NCBI GenBank assembly: GCA_012103505.1
Contig: WLWP01000002.1
Location: 372,001-436,000 of the forward strand
DNA length: 64,000 bases
Direction: 5' to 3'
Origin: Pseudomonadales bacterium
Lineage (GTDB): Bacteria; Pseudomonadota; Gammaproteobacteria; Pseudomonadales; Azotimanducaceae
In this document: positions 7,900-16,541 of the stretch, piece after piece
How the letters are laid out: each line of letters starts with the position of its first letter
How positions within the stretch are numbered: position 1 is the first letter of the stretch
The notes under the pieces: generated by a model
Told to the model about the DNA's origin: nothing
The model's database searches: none
The model's input: the letters and a program-made list of their open reading frames with translations, nothing else
Program-made: the position numbers and the translations under genes

Positions 7900-10129
7900 C
7901 AGTTCGCGGATTTCGAATTTCTTCAAGATGAGCATCGCGGAGCGGATCGCGGCCCTTAATGCTAACGGTTTGCTATCCCAGGACGACGTTCAGCAGCTCG
8001 TTACATCTAATCACCAACTCAACATCAACGCAGCCGACAAAATGATTGAGAACGTTGTTGGTGTGTTTGGGCTGCCTATGGGCGTCGCACTAAACTTTTT
8101 GATCAACAACAAAGATTATGCGATACCACTTGTTGTTGAAGAACCATCCATTGTTGCCGGACTATCGGGTGCTGCACGGATGGCTAGGCTCGGTGGCGGT
8201 TACACCGCAGCTTCTTCGGATCCAATTCTCATCGGTCAAGTTCAGTCAGTGATTACGACTGATCCAGCACAGGCCATGCAAACCCTTCTCGATAACAAGT
8301 CTGAGATCCTGTCATTGGCCAACAGCATGCACCCCAAAATGATTGCCCGTGGTGGTGGCGCACTGGACATCGAGGTCTATCACCACGTTGCAGAGCAAGA
8401 CGGCCGAGATATGGTTGTCCTGCATCTCTTAGTGGATACAAGAGATGCAATGGGCGCAAATCTCGTTAACTCTATGTGCGAAGGCGTCGCTGCGCTTGTT
8501 GAACAGCTTACCGGCGGCACCGTCTTTTTACGGATTTTGTCTAACCTCACCGACCGAGCAATCGCGAAAGCCTCAGTCCAGATCCCTACAGCCAATCTAG
8601 AAGGCAAGGGATTCAGTGGTGAAGCGGTCCGTGATGGCATTATTCTCGCCAACGATCTCGCGCTCGCTGACCCATACCGCGCCGCCACTCACAACAAAGG
8701 CATCATGAACGGTGTCGACGCTGTCGCTCTCGCGACTGGCAACGACTGGCGCGCAATCGAAGCCGCTGCTCACGCGTACGCAGCCAGAGATGGTCGCTAT
8801 AAGGCACTCACCCGATGGTACAAAAGTAAAGAGGGTGATCTCGTCGGCGAAATCGAAATTCCAATGAAAGTTGGTACCGTAGGTGGTTCGTTGGAGTCCA
8901 ATCCTAGCGTTCGCATCAACCATCGCCTGCTAGGCTCACCTAGCGCCACAGAACTTGCTTCAGTCATGGGCGCTATCGGTCTTGCCCAGAACTTCGCTGC
9001 CCTGCGCGCTCTATCGACAAACGGTATTCAACAGAATCACATGAACCTCCACGCTCGAAGTGTTGCAAGCACAGCGGGGGTACCGGATGAATATTTCGAA
9101 ACCGTGGTCGAAAGTCTAATCGAGTCAGGAGAAGTCAAGGTCTGGAAGGCGCAGGAAATCGTTAAGAATCTCTCGCGCAAAGCAACCCGACCGGAAGCGT
9201 CCGAACGCCAATCAGCAAGCGGCAAAATAATTTTGTTGGGCGAGCACGCTGTCGTTTATGGCCGACCAGCAATCGCGCTGCCTATTCCACTCGCCGTGGA
9301 AGCGACAGTACGTAAATACCCTTCCGATGAGGGCCAAGGTGTAGACATCCTAATACCTCGTTGGGGCTTGGAACAGAAAGTCCATGCTGGTATGCAAGGC
9401 CTCCCCGGCATTCTGGGGAGTATTCTCGATCGTCTAAATTTACTTGACGAGCACATGACCATAGAGGTTTTTCCGCATGTGCCACGAGCGATGGGTTTAG
9501 GCGGGTCTTCAGCTCTGGCCGTCGCCATACTGCGTGCGGTTGATCATGCCTTTACCTTGAATCTCGGTAACGAAACCATCAATGAACTCGCCTTCGAATG
9601 TGAGAAAGCTGCGCACGGCACACCATCTGGCGTGGACAATACAGTCGCAACTTATGGAACGCCTCTGATCTATCGCAGAGTCGATGACGAGCCCAAATTC
9701 GAAAGCTTAAAACTAGGCACCCCCCTTGATCTTATCGTTGGGATCACCGGCAAAGAGAGTCTTACTGCTGACGCTGTGGCCAGAGTCCGTAAAACGTGGC
9801 AACAATATCCAGAACGTTATGAAGCTGTTTTTGATCAAGTTGCAGACGTTACAGATGCAGGTCGCGAAGCCTTGGTCGCAGGTAACCTGGACGAGATCGG
9901 CGAGCTCATGAATCTCTGTCACGGCTATCTCAATGCTCTGCAGCTATCAACTCCAGAGCTTGAAGAGCTAATACACATTGCCCGAACAAACGGAGCCGTC
10001 GGCGCCAAGCTAACTGGTGGCGGTGTCGGTGGATCCATGATCGCGCTTTGTCCTGACAATAAACATGGGATCGAACAAGCCATGCAAGCCGCGGGTTTCC
10101 AAACCCTAGAAGTCACTATCACGAACTAG
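7868..10129 (+). CDS. mvaA/mvaK1: Fused class II HMG-CoA reductase-mevalonate kinase
   Basis: One 753-residue frame carries two enzymes. Residues about 22-440 are class II HMG-CoA reductase: EEPS (91-94, catalytic Glu), dinucleotide motif DAMGAN (193-198), Lys277 in HNKGIMNG, Asp293 in GNDW and His391 in NHMNLHA. A short linker (about 440-450) leads to mevalonate kinase: SGKIILLGEHAVVYG (451-465), GLGGSSAL (543-550), GTPSGVDN with Asp590, and KLTGGGVGG (715-723). All catalytic residues seem present in both halves, so mevalonate would be made and phosphorylated by one chain. The ATG at 7868 lies inside the 3' end of the previous kinase gene; ATG 7928 is an alternative that loses only a non-conserved tail. 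Class II reductases usually prefer NADH. Confidence 0.92.
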   Translation: MASKQEKTPTNSSRISNFFKMSIAERIAALNANGLLSQDDVQQLVTSNHQLNINAADKMIENVVGVFGLPMGVALNFLINNKDYAIPLVVEEPSIVAGLSGAARMARLGGGYTAASSDPILIGQVQSVITTDPAQAMQTLLDNKSEILSLANSMHPKMIARGGGALDIEVYHHVAEQDGRDMVVLHLLVDTRDAMGANLVNSMCEGVAALVEQLTGGTVFLRILSNLTDRAIAKASVQIPTANLEGKGFSGEAVRDGIILANDLALADPYRAATHNKGIMNGVDAVALATGNDWRAIEAAAHAYAARDGRYKALTRWYKSKEGDLVGEIEIPMKVGTVGGSLESNPSVRINHRLLGSPSATELASVMGAIGLAQNFAALRALSTNGIQQNHMNLHARSVASTAGVPDEYFETVVESLIESGEVKVWKAQEIVKNLSRKATRPEASERQSASGKIILLGEHAVVYGRPAIALPIPLAVEATVRKYPSDEGQGVDILIPRWGLEQKVHAGMQGLPGILGSILDRLNLLDEHMTIEVFPHVPRAMGLGGSSALAVAILRAVDHAFTLNLGNETINELAFECEKAAHGTPSGVDNTVATYGTPLIYRRVDDEPKFESLKLGTPLDLIVGITGKESLTADAVARVRKTWQQYPERYEAVFDQVADVTDAGREALVAGNLDEIGELMNLCHGYLNALQLSTPELEELIHIARTNGAVGAKLTGGGVGGSMIALCPDNKHGIEQAMQAAGFQTLEVTITN

Positions 10130-10136
10130 GACATCT

Positions 10137-10508
10137 ATGAATTACCTACTTCGGCCAATCCTAGCTATTTTTCTTGTACTAAGCTCGGTTGCCGCTTCCG
10201 CTGATTCGGACCTTATCGGCCAATGGCAGCTACGCGTCGAAGGTCGAATGGGTATACAAACCCCTATTCTCACCGTTCGCGAGGCGGACGGTAAATTCAG
10301 CGGTAGTATCGGCGGAGCAAGGGGCCAACTCGACATTGAAACAATCACCGCCACGGGCAATCAGTTCTCTTTCCCTTTCAATATGACCACACCAAGGGGA
10401 GAGTTTAACTTGCTCTACAGCGGCACTCGCGATGGAGACAGTTTGACTGGCAAAGTTGAAACGCCGCGCGGTCCTGTGCCATTTACAGGCAAGCGGAAGT
10501 CCCCCTAA
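10137..10508 (+). CDS. Small exported beta-rich protein of unknown function
   Basis: 123 residues with a clear Sec signal peptide (RPILAIFLVLSSVAASA, cleavage near residue 22). The mature part has repeated short Gly-rich beta strands (GQWQLRVEG, GKFSGSIGGARG, GDSLTGKVETPRG), a pattern seen in lipocalin-like or C-terminal beta-barrel domains of exported hydrolases. It begins 7 bases after the HMGR-kinase stop and is probably the last gene of that operon. I do not recognise a function. Confidence 0.65.
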   Translation: MNYLLRPILAIFLVLSSVAASADSDLIGQWQLRVEGRMGIQTPILTVREADGKFSGSIGGARGQLDIETITATGNQFSFPFNMTTPRGEFNLLYSGTRDGDSLTGKVETPRGPVPFTGKRKSP

Positions 10509-10521
10509 TCTGAGATCTAGC

Positions 10522-12081
10522 CTAAGCCGGTGTCAGAGTGTTCGTTCCCGCAGCACACTCCAGCACGCTCCCTAACACCGCACCATTTCGTTCGGTCCGA
10601 TCACCGGTGAAGCGCCACTCTGCCCGCGTACGATCCTGATCGACAACTACCGTCAGATAACCGTTACTCATTCCGTCGGCATATTTGATATGCGCACGTT
10701 CGTCTAATGCGCGCGCGACCAAGTTTTGCATCGCCTCAGATGTCGAGGCGAGCGGCGGTGAACTGACAGCGGGCGCGACCAATTCGATGGCCTGACTGCC
10801 TTCGCCATTAACGTCGGGAACTTCCATTCCCCAAGCGCTATGTACATCACCAGAAAGAATGACGACATTTTCAATCCCTTCATCCTCAATGTGGTCAAGC
10901 ACTCGCGCCCGCGCACCTCGATAGCCTTCCCAGCTATCCGGATTGAAAGGGGTTTTGCCATCGGTCCACGGCGCAAACACAACCTGCTGGCCAACAAGCT
11001 TCCAACGCACATCATCTGCTTGAGTAGTGCTCAAGTGATTGAAGAAGAGCGACTCCTGAATCGGACCTAACAACGAACGCTGCGAATCGTTAGCCACATC
11101 AAAGTCTTCACGCCCACCTTGTTCATCGCGCCCTTCAAGTCGCGTATCAAGCATGACAAGGTCAGCAAGGTTACCGAAACGGAAGCTGCGGAAGAGCCCA
11201 GTCGGCACCTCTCGGATCGGCATCCATTCGTAGTAAGCCATAATTGCGTGATCTCGCCGGACATCCCAAGCACCTTCACCAGCTTCAGGATTATGATTTT
11301 GAGCACCACCCGACCATGAATTGTTGGTACTTTCGTGATCATCCCAGATCACAATCCAAGGGTGGGCGGCGTGAGCAGCCTGAAGATCACCGTCACTCTT
11401 ATATTGGGCATGACGGGTGCGATAGTCTCCCAACGATACTATTTCGTGGTCAGGCGCCGGGATTCGATCTAGCGCTTCGCCGTTTCCGTATTCGGAGTTA
11501 CCGTATTCATACAAATAGTCGCCGAGACTTAAGACTGCGTGCAAATCTTCTGTATTCGCTATGTCTCGATAAGCATTGAAATACCCTTGTGGGTAGTTGG
11601 CACATGATGTGACAGCCAAACGTACTTCACGAACATTGTGGCTTGGCAAAGTACGTGTACGCCCAACCGGAGATGCAAAGTCTCCAGCAGTGAAGCCATA
11701 AAAATAACGTGTATCAGGTGACAATCCAGCAGCGTCAATCTTTAGGGTGAAATCTCGCTCGGCTCGCGCCGTACCTGTACCGCGACGAACGACGCCTGAT
11801 GGCGTGGGTTCGGTACCGATCCACCAATCTACCGAGATGTCAGCGTCAGTGCTCGAGGACGGCGAAACTCTGGTCCATAAAATGACACGATCCTGCAGTG
11901 GATCGCCACTCGCCACACCATGTTGGAAGGGACTCTGGCCAGTTGGGACCGTAGTTCCAGCAGAGAGTTTCTCTACCTCATCACTTGCGCCGCCAGTGCT
12001 CGCACAACCACTGACGCCAACGAGCGCCACATGCGCTAAAGATGAAGTCTTGAGAAAGCGTCGTCTGTCCATAGTGCCCAC
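10522..12081 (-). CDS. PhoD-family alkaline phosphatase/phosphodiesterase, Tat-exported
   Basis: 519 residues with a Tat signal (DRRRFLKTS) and a possible lipobox (VGVSGC), then a Fn3-like domain (QSPFQHGVASGDP, ILWTRVSP) and the calcineurin-like PhoD catalytic domain: VTSCANYPQGYFNAY, LSLGDYLYEYG, IWDDHESTNN and ILSGDVHSAW are its metal-ligand blocks. The protein should hydrolyse phosphodiesters or monoesters outside the cytoplasm. No Pho box was recognised upstream. The first ATG and a second one three codons later (ATGGACAGACG) are both possible starts. Confidence 0.9.
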   Translation of the reverse strand: MGTMDRRRFLKTSSLAHVALVGVSGCASTGGASDEVEKLSAGTTVPTGQSPFQHGVASGDPLQDRVILWTRVSPSSSTDADISVDWWIGTEPTPSGVVRRGTGTARAERDFTLKIDAAGLSPDTRYFYGFTAGDFASPVGRTRTLPSHNVREVRLAVTSCANYPQGYFNAYRDIANTEDLHAVLSLGDYLYEYGNSEYGNGEALDRIPAPDHEIVSLGDYRTRHAQYKSDGDLQAAHAAHPWIVIWDDHESTNNSWSGGAQNHNPEAGEGAWDVRRDHAIMAYYEWMPIREVPTGLFRSFRFGNLADLVMLDTRLEGRDEQGGREDFDVANDSQRSLLGPIQESLFFNHLSTTQADDVRWKLVGQQVVFAPWTDGKTPFNPDSWEGYRGARARVLDHIEDEGIENVVILSGDVHSAWGMEVPDVNGEGSQAIELVAPAVSSPPLASTSEAMQNLVARALDERAHIKYADGMSNGYLTVVVDQDRTRAEWRFTGDRTERNGAVLGSVLECAAGTNTLTPA

Positions 12082-12137
12082 CTTTTGTTAGACGGACGAG
12101 TCTAGCAATGTCGTCTCATGCCTGCATTACATTGCCT

Positions 12138-13454
12138 CTACGCCGGGATCCAAGCGCCATGGAAACCGGCGGGAATCCGCCGACCCAGATCTACAACTGC
12201 AAGTGGCGCGTCGGCAATCCTGTGGGCATCTAGAATCCGCACTTCACTCGTATCGGTAGCCGCCCTGTAGACACAAACTAATACCCAACCGGCATCTTCT
12301 GCCGAGTCAGCGCGGCTTGTCGCTGGCACAAATACCGGCTCGCTATTCGAATCACCCGGATCGATGTCGTGGCATTCAGCATGACCCGTCTTCAGATCGT
12401 ATTTCAATACTCCGCGCATCTCCGTATTGCTCGGTTGCGCTACGGAGTAGTGATATTCGTATGGACGCCCGGTTCGAGATTCGTTTATGCGCGGTAACTC
12501 TACGCGGCGGTCATCCAGCTGGGTCTCGGTTGCCGTACCAGCCTCGATGTCGATCACATAACGCCAGGGCACGCCTAAGGGGTTTGCTTTGAATTCAGTC
12601 GTGGCCATATCAAATTTTAGATACCAGGGATAGCGGACAACGTCGAAGACAATCTTGCTGCCAGCGATGTCGTAGGCATTGATCACGTGCTGAATAAAGC
12701 ACGGTTCAATCTCTACCCAAATAACCTCTCCACTGCCTCGCGGTACGAGACAAAGGCGTGAGGGACGACCCTCCTGCCAACAAATCGGCATGCGTACACC
12801 CTTCTGAAGAAGAGAAAAGTCATACCCCACACTCAGATCCATCAAGATGCTGTGACTAGCGGTGATCGCCATGTCGTGCATCATTCCGGGACCCGCAACC
12901 TCAATCTCCAACTCGCGTTGCGATTGGCCTTGCGCATCAACCTCGCCATAAAGCAGCCAAGGCTGGTTCCAATCAGCGCGAAACCAAAATAGTTCGCCGG
13001 TCACGGGGTCAACTTTTGGATGCGCGGTCATGGCGCCAAGTGCTCGAGCGCCTTCAGTGCCTAAGTCGCTGTTAACCGCTAGAGGAACGCCGCCCTCGGC
13101 CATTGCGTACGTAGTACCACCGTGACGCAGGATGTTCACGTTTGGGTTCGTTTCAACAAACTCAGAGATATCTTCGATGTTTTGGTACCGAGCCCACGCA
13201 TGCGATCTCACCCACCGGTTTCGATACGCTTGCGCTTCGCCATCGGCGAACTGAACGCTGTGTAGCATCGCAGCCTCTGGCCACCACGAGAGCACATCGC
13301 TACCTTCGGAGCGCCCGCTATACGGGTTCGGTCCATTGCGTAACAAAGCGCCGTTTAGCGCCTCGGGAATCTCTCCGGTGACCTTGAGCGCGGTCATTTC
13401 AATTTCATCTAGGACAGGGGCCAACGCGCCACTGTTCAAGTCAGGTACGCTCAT
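12138..13454 (-). CDS. Carotenoid cleavage oxygenase (RPE65/CCD family)
   Basis: 438 residues of the non-haem iron carotenoid/stilbene oxygenase family. The four iron-binding His are in their expected blocks: His145 (TAHPKVD), His193 (MMHDMA), His256 (IQHVINAYD) and His432 (GFHGAW) near the C-terminus. The N-terminal LLRNGPNPY motif is also typical. Its start overlaps the MarR regulator stop by four bases, so it is the second gene of a MarR-controlled operon. The substrate (carotenoid, apocarotenoid or lignostilbene-like) is not predictable. Confidence 0.9.
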   Translation of the reverse strand: MSVPDLNSGALAPVLDEIEMTALKVTGEIPEALNGALLRNGPNPYSGRSEGSDVLSWWPEAAMLHSVQFADGEAQAYRNRWVRSHAWARYQNIEDISEFVETNPNVNILRHGGTTYAMAEGGVPLAVNSDLGTEGARALGAMTAHPKVDPVTGELFWFRADWNQPWLLYGEVDAQGQSQRELEIEVAGPGMMHDMAITASHSILMDLSVGYDFSLLQKGVRMPICWQEGRPSRLCLVPRGSGEVIWVEIEPCFIQHVINAYDIAGSKIVFDVVRYPWYLKFDMATTEFKANPLGVPWRYVIDIEAGTATETQLDDRRVELPRINESRTGRPYEYHYSVAQPSNTEMRGVLKYDLKTGHAECHDIDPGDSNSEPVFVPATSRADSAEDAGWVLVCVYRAATDTSEVRILDAHRIADAPLAVVDLGRRIPAGFHGAWIPA

Positions 13455-13906
13455 CGTCGCGCCTGCAAGAGATCTAGGACTTCCACAAAAATATCTAAAC
13501 GAGCCTCGCCAATATCTTCGAGCGGCAAACCAGCGAGTTGATCGTGCAGAATTTGTTGCGCATCACTTAGAAGTTCAGCGCCCCCTTTCGTGATCTTCGC
13601 GAGGCTTTGGCGTGCATCGCGCTGACCTCTGACCGTTTCAACGTAACCCAATTTCTCCATTGGGCGCAGGGCTCGGGTCACGGCAGATGCCGTTAGACCT
13701 ACCGCATTCGCAAGATCAATTCGCGGTAAGCCCTTCGATCCAGCATCAGCAAGCACACTGACCAAACGATATTCACGAAACGTGATACCGCGTGTAAATG
13801 AAAGGGCCCGATCCATCTCGCGTTCCAGCCCAGCGGCTGTGTCGAGAATATGTGCTAGCAGCACCTCGGGATTTGAAGAAGCAGAACTGTTGTTTCGTGT
13901 AGACAT
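13451..13906 (-). CDS. MarR-family transcriptional regulator
   Basis: 151 residues from ATG 13906. A TTG seven codons further out is possible but lies inside the operator-like palindrome, so I prefer the ATG. The winged helix covers about residues 35-110 (FREYRLVSVLADAG, ANAVGLTASAVTRALRPMEKLGYV, RGQRDARQSLAKITKGG). The gene is first in an operon with the carotenoid oxygenase. A 30-bp dyad ends four bases before the start codon, which suggests autorepression of the pair. Confidence 0.85.
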   Translation of the reverse strand: MSTRNNSSASSNPEVLLAHILDTAAGLEREMDRALSFTRGITFREYRLVSVLADAGSKGLPRIDLANAVGLTASAVTRALRPMEKLGYVETVRGQRDARQSLAKITKGGAELLSDAQQILHDQLAGLPLEDIGEARLDIFVEVLDLLQARR

Positions 13907-13910
13907 GATT

Positions 13911-13940
13911 GCATAATACTTGATCAATCAAGCATTATGC
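13911..13940. promoter_or_regulatory. Near-perfect 30-bp palindrome, likely MarR operator
   Basis: Arms GCATAATACTTGA and TCAAGCATTATGC flank TCAA; they are complementary at 12 of 13 positions. The dyad lies directly upstream of the MarR gene and would overlap its leader or promoter. MarR proteins bind dyads of this size and usually autoregulate; assigning this site to this protein is inference. Confidence 0.7.
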
Positions 13941-13962
13941 AACTAATTAGATCCCGATTTAG

Positions 13963-14571
13963 TTAGCTAGCGCCCCAACTTGGTCGCTCGGCAATCTGTG
14001 CACGCCAACGATTGAGATTGGTAAGGTCTGGAATCGTTACAACTTTAACCATTTCGGCAAAGTCCAAGGCGATACCAAGAGTGATGTCGGCGATACTAAA
14101 CTGAGCACCCGCCAAGTACTCGGTCTGATCAAGTTGCTCATCAAACATGGTCAAAGTTTTGGGTGCGACCTCGGCACAAACCTCGCCCCATTCTTTTACC
14201 GGTGTTTCCCGATCTTTAAAAAAGCCCGTGATGTTCCTGAAGGCACCTGCAACGTTGGACATAAAGTTAATTTCCGCTCGCCTGCCCCACATTTCGATTG
14301 TGGCCGCCTCCAGCGGAGTTGCACCAAACAGGTTCGGATCGGGGTTCAACCCCTCCAAGTAGCGGCATATCGCCACGGATTCTGACAAGAAGCTGCCGTC
14401 GTCTAGCTCAAGCACCGGCACACGTCCTGCTGGATTCTTGGCTAGATAATCATTTTGAATGTTCTCACCGGCCCGAATGTCGACCGCCACCCGCTCTAGT
14501 TCGACCCCCTTTTCTGCCATAAAAACATGCACGCGACGTGCATTCGGACTAGGTGCTTCATGTAGCTTCAT
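13963..14571 (-). CDS. Glutathione S-transferase
   Basis: 202 residues. The thioredoxin-like N-terminal domain contains SPNARRVHVFMAEKG, the cis-Pro region NPAGRVPVLELDDG and the glutathione-binding ESVAICRYLE; an all-helical C-terminal domain contains FSIADITLGIALDFA, the usual N-capping Asp motif. The active-site residue of the beta-class Cys type is absent; SPNARR suggests a Ser- or Asn-type GST. It is transcribed toward the MarR promoter region and probably separate from it. Substrate unknown. Confidence 0.88.
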   Translation of the reverse strand: MKLHEAPSPNARRVHVFMAEKGVELERVAVDIRAGENIQNDYLAKNPAGRVPVLELDDGSFLSESVAICRYLEGLNPDPNLFGATPLEAATIEMWGRRAEINFMSNVAGAFRNITGFFKDRETPVKEWGEVCAEVAPKTLTMFDEQLDQTEYLAGAQFSIADITLGIALDFAEMVKVVTIPDLTNLNRWRAQIAERPSWGAS

Positions 14572-14589
14572 TCATTTTCCTTTTGCTAA

Positions 14590-15372
14590 TCAATTTGTTT
14601 TTGTGTCGTCATCTTCAAGCGTAATGTGGCTCACATCAGGTGCAGCCGGGGGCGGTGCTTTATCACTGTCGTTCAAATCCGCACCAACATCCGCGATGTC
14701 AAAGTCTGGATCAGGTACTGCTATTTCTTCTGACTCCTCAGCTTCAGAGTCACGCAACAGAGCGCCAACTTCGGCAAGATCAAAATCAGCGTCGATTTCA
14801 GCAACGAGCGGTGGATCCGAGTCATTGCCAAGGATCGCGCCTAATTCAGCGAGTGTGATGTGGTCCACCTGCGGAACATCCACTGGCTCTTCCGTGTCAT
14901 CCGTTACGAACACCGAACCTTGGACAGACAAATGGTCGGTATCGATTTCTGGTGCGGCAATTACTTGCCGCTCGTCCGCTCGGAGCATATCCGCCCCGGG
15001 CGGGAGAACCTTGATACCGCCATCGTTTGCAGCACTCGTTTGCTCTTGTTCGGACGTTTGGGGTTCTGCTTGTGTTTTGGCTGGATCTGATGCTTCTATC
15101 TGACTAGCCGCTTCCGAGGCTGAGGCGTCACCGTCTGTCTCGCTGACAGGCAGCACGCGCAACTTGGCGCCCGCCTTCTGAAAGACTTGTTGATAGCGAG
15201 CGGCTGTTTTTTCGTCGGTTGCCTTCTTGACCACCACCGACTTACCCGAAAAGAGGACGTCCATACGCTTGTCATCTAATTTCAGGACCGTGGTCAGACG
15301 TTTTTTGACCACAGCTGCGTGCTGTCCTTCCGCCACTTCTCCTGAAAAAACGAGCCGATACTCTTGCGTCAT
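14590..15372 (-). CDS. Conserved modular protein with acidic internal repeats, function unknown
   Basis: 260 residues from ATG 15372; the longer frame begins at a TTG without support. Residues 1-70 form a compact domain (YRLVFSGEVAEGQ, VLFSGKSVVVKKATDE, YQQVFQKAGAKLRV) of a kind found at the N-terminus of other gammaproteobacterial proteins of unknown role. The rest is acidic and low complexity, with three imperfect repeats built on D-(H/F)-(I/D)-x-L/I-A-(E/D)-(L/V)-G-A: DHITLAELGAIL, DFDLAEVGALL and DFDIADVGADL, ending in SHITLEDDD. No signal peptide or membrane segment. Possibly a scaffold or stress protein, but this is a guess. Confidence 0.6.
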   Translation of the reverse strand: MTQEYRLVFSGEVAEGQHAAVVKKRLTTVLKLDDKRMDVLFSGKSVVVKKATDEKTAARYQQVFQKAGAKLRVLPVSETDGDASASEAASQIEASDPAKTQAEPQTSEQEQTSAANDGGIKVLPPGADMLRADERQVIAAPEIDTDHLSVQGSVFVTDDTEEPVDVPQVDHITLAELGAILGNDSDPPLVAEIDADFDLAEVGALLRDSEAEESEEIAVPDPDFDIADVGADLNDSDKAPPPAAPDVSHITLEDDDTKTN

Positions 15373-15447
15373 GCGCGAGAGCGTACACGTGATTGCGTTC
15401 AAAACCTAGTCGGGCGACCATACGGTAAACACCATCGCGGAGAGATC

Positions 15448-16539
15448 ATGGGAACCAGTGCACGTGTCGTCGTCCTACCTGAATCGACATCCACATTAAG
15501 GATCGAAGAGCTGACTTTGCCCGACCCTAGTCCCCACCAAGTTGTCGTCAAAGAATTCGCATCCGGGGTCTGTCATTCACAACTTCATCAGATGCATCGC
15601 GATCGAAGATCCCCTGTAATACTCGGACACGAAGCGACCGGTGTTGTTGTCAAAGCCGGTGCTGAAGTTTCCCACGTCGTTGAGGGCGACATCGTTCTCT
15701 TGACCTGGGTACCACGGAATATTGAAGCCGCAGGCAGGGTGCCAGAACGTGCTGTCCTCAATGTCAGCGACGGCGTCGCCCAATCCGAGAACGTGTTCAC
15801 ATGGGCAGACCACACCATCTGTGACGAACAATATATCGTCAAAGTAGATCCCAATATCAAGAAAGACGTCACGGCCATCATCGGCTGCGCTGTGATGACT
15901 GGCGCCGGTGCAGTCATCAACACAGCGAAAGTTCAGCCAGGTCAAAGTGTCGTTGTTTTCGGGGTTGGCGGCGTAGGCTTGAGTGCTGTTGTCGGCGCCA
16001 AAGTTGCCGGGGCAAACCCGATTATCGCGGTTGATCTAGATGACAAGAAATTGGAATTCGCCAAAGCTTTCGGCGCAACGCATACGATCAATGCCTCCGA
16101 AGTAGACCCGGTTGAAGCGATCCATGAACTAACGCCGAAAGCCGGTCAGTTTACGATCAGCCGACAACCCGTTAGCGGTGCCGACTTTGCTTTCGACTGC
16201 ATCGGCATCCGCACCACCATGGAGCAGATCGTACCTGCCTGTCGCGGCGGCCACTTTGGTGCGAACGACGGCGGTACTGCCGTCCTAGTCGGGGTGCCAT
16301 CAACACCTGTTGAGTTGAACGCCGTGGACGTGCTGATTAACGAGAAGCATTTCATTGGGAGTATTGGTGGTTCCTGCGCCCCAGATCGTGACTTCCCGCG
16401 GTTTTTGGAGTGGCATGACAGCGGCGAGCTCAACCTCGACGCCATGGTGACCGAGCGTTATTCCATCGATCAGATTAATGAAGCCACGCAAGCGTTGGAA
16501 GCTGGTCAAATCAGCGGTCGCGCCATCCTCGAGTTCTAA
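15448..16539 (+). CDS. Zinc-type alcohol dehydrogenase without structural zinc site
   Basis: 363 residues from ATG 15448, chosen over an upstream TTG because of the AGAGATC-type RBS and because the conserved domain begins here. The catalytic zinc ligands are present (Cys in SGVCHSQL, His in GHEATG, Cys in IIGCAVMTG) and the NAD fold has GVGGVGLSAVVGAKVAGA. The four-Cys structural zinc loop expected around residues 95-115 is missing. Overall it resembles class III/NDMA-dependent alcohol dehydrogenases. It is the first gene of an operon with the PNPOx-like and hydrolase genes. Confidence 0.85.
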   Translation: MGTSARVVVLPESTSTLRIEELTLPDPSPHQVVVKEFASGVCHSQLHQMHRDRRSPVILGHEATGVVVKAGAEVSHVVEGDIVLLTWVPRNIEAAGRVPERAVLNVSDGVAQSENVFTWADHTICDEQYIVKVDPNIKKDVTAIIGCAVMTGAGAVINTAKVQPGQSVVVFGVGGVGLSAVVGAKVAGANPIIAVDLDDKKLEFAKAFGATHTINASEVDPVEAIHELTPKAGQFTISRQPVSGADFAFDCIGIRTTMEQIVPACRGGHFGANDGGTAVLVGVPSTPVELNAVDVLINEKHFIGSIGGSCAPDRDFPRFLEWHDSGELNLDAMVTERYSIDQINEATQALEAGQISGRAILEF

Positions 16540-16541
16540 CC

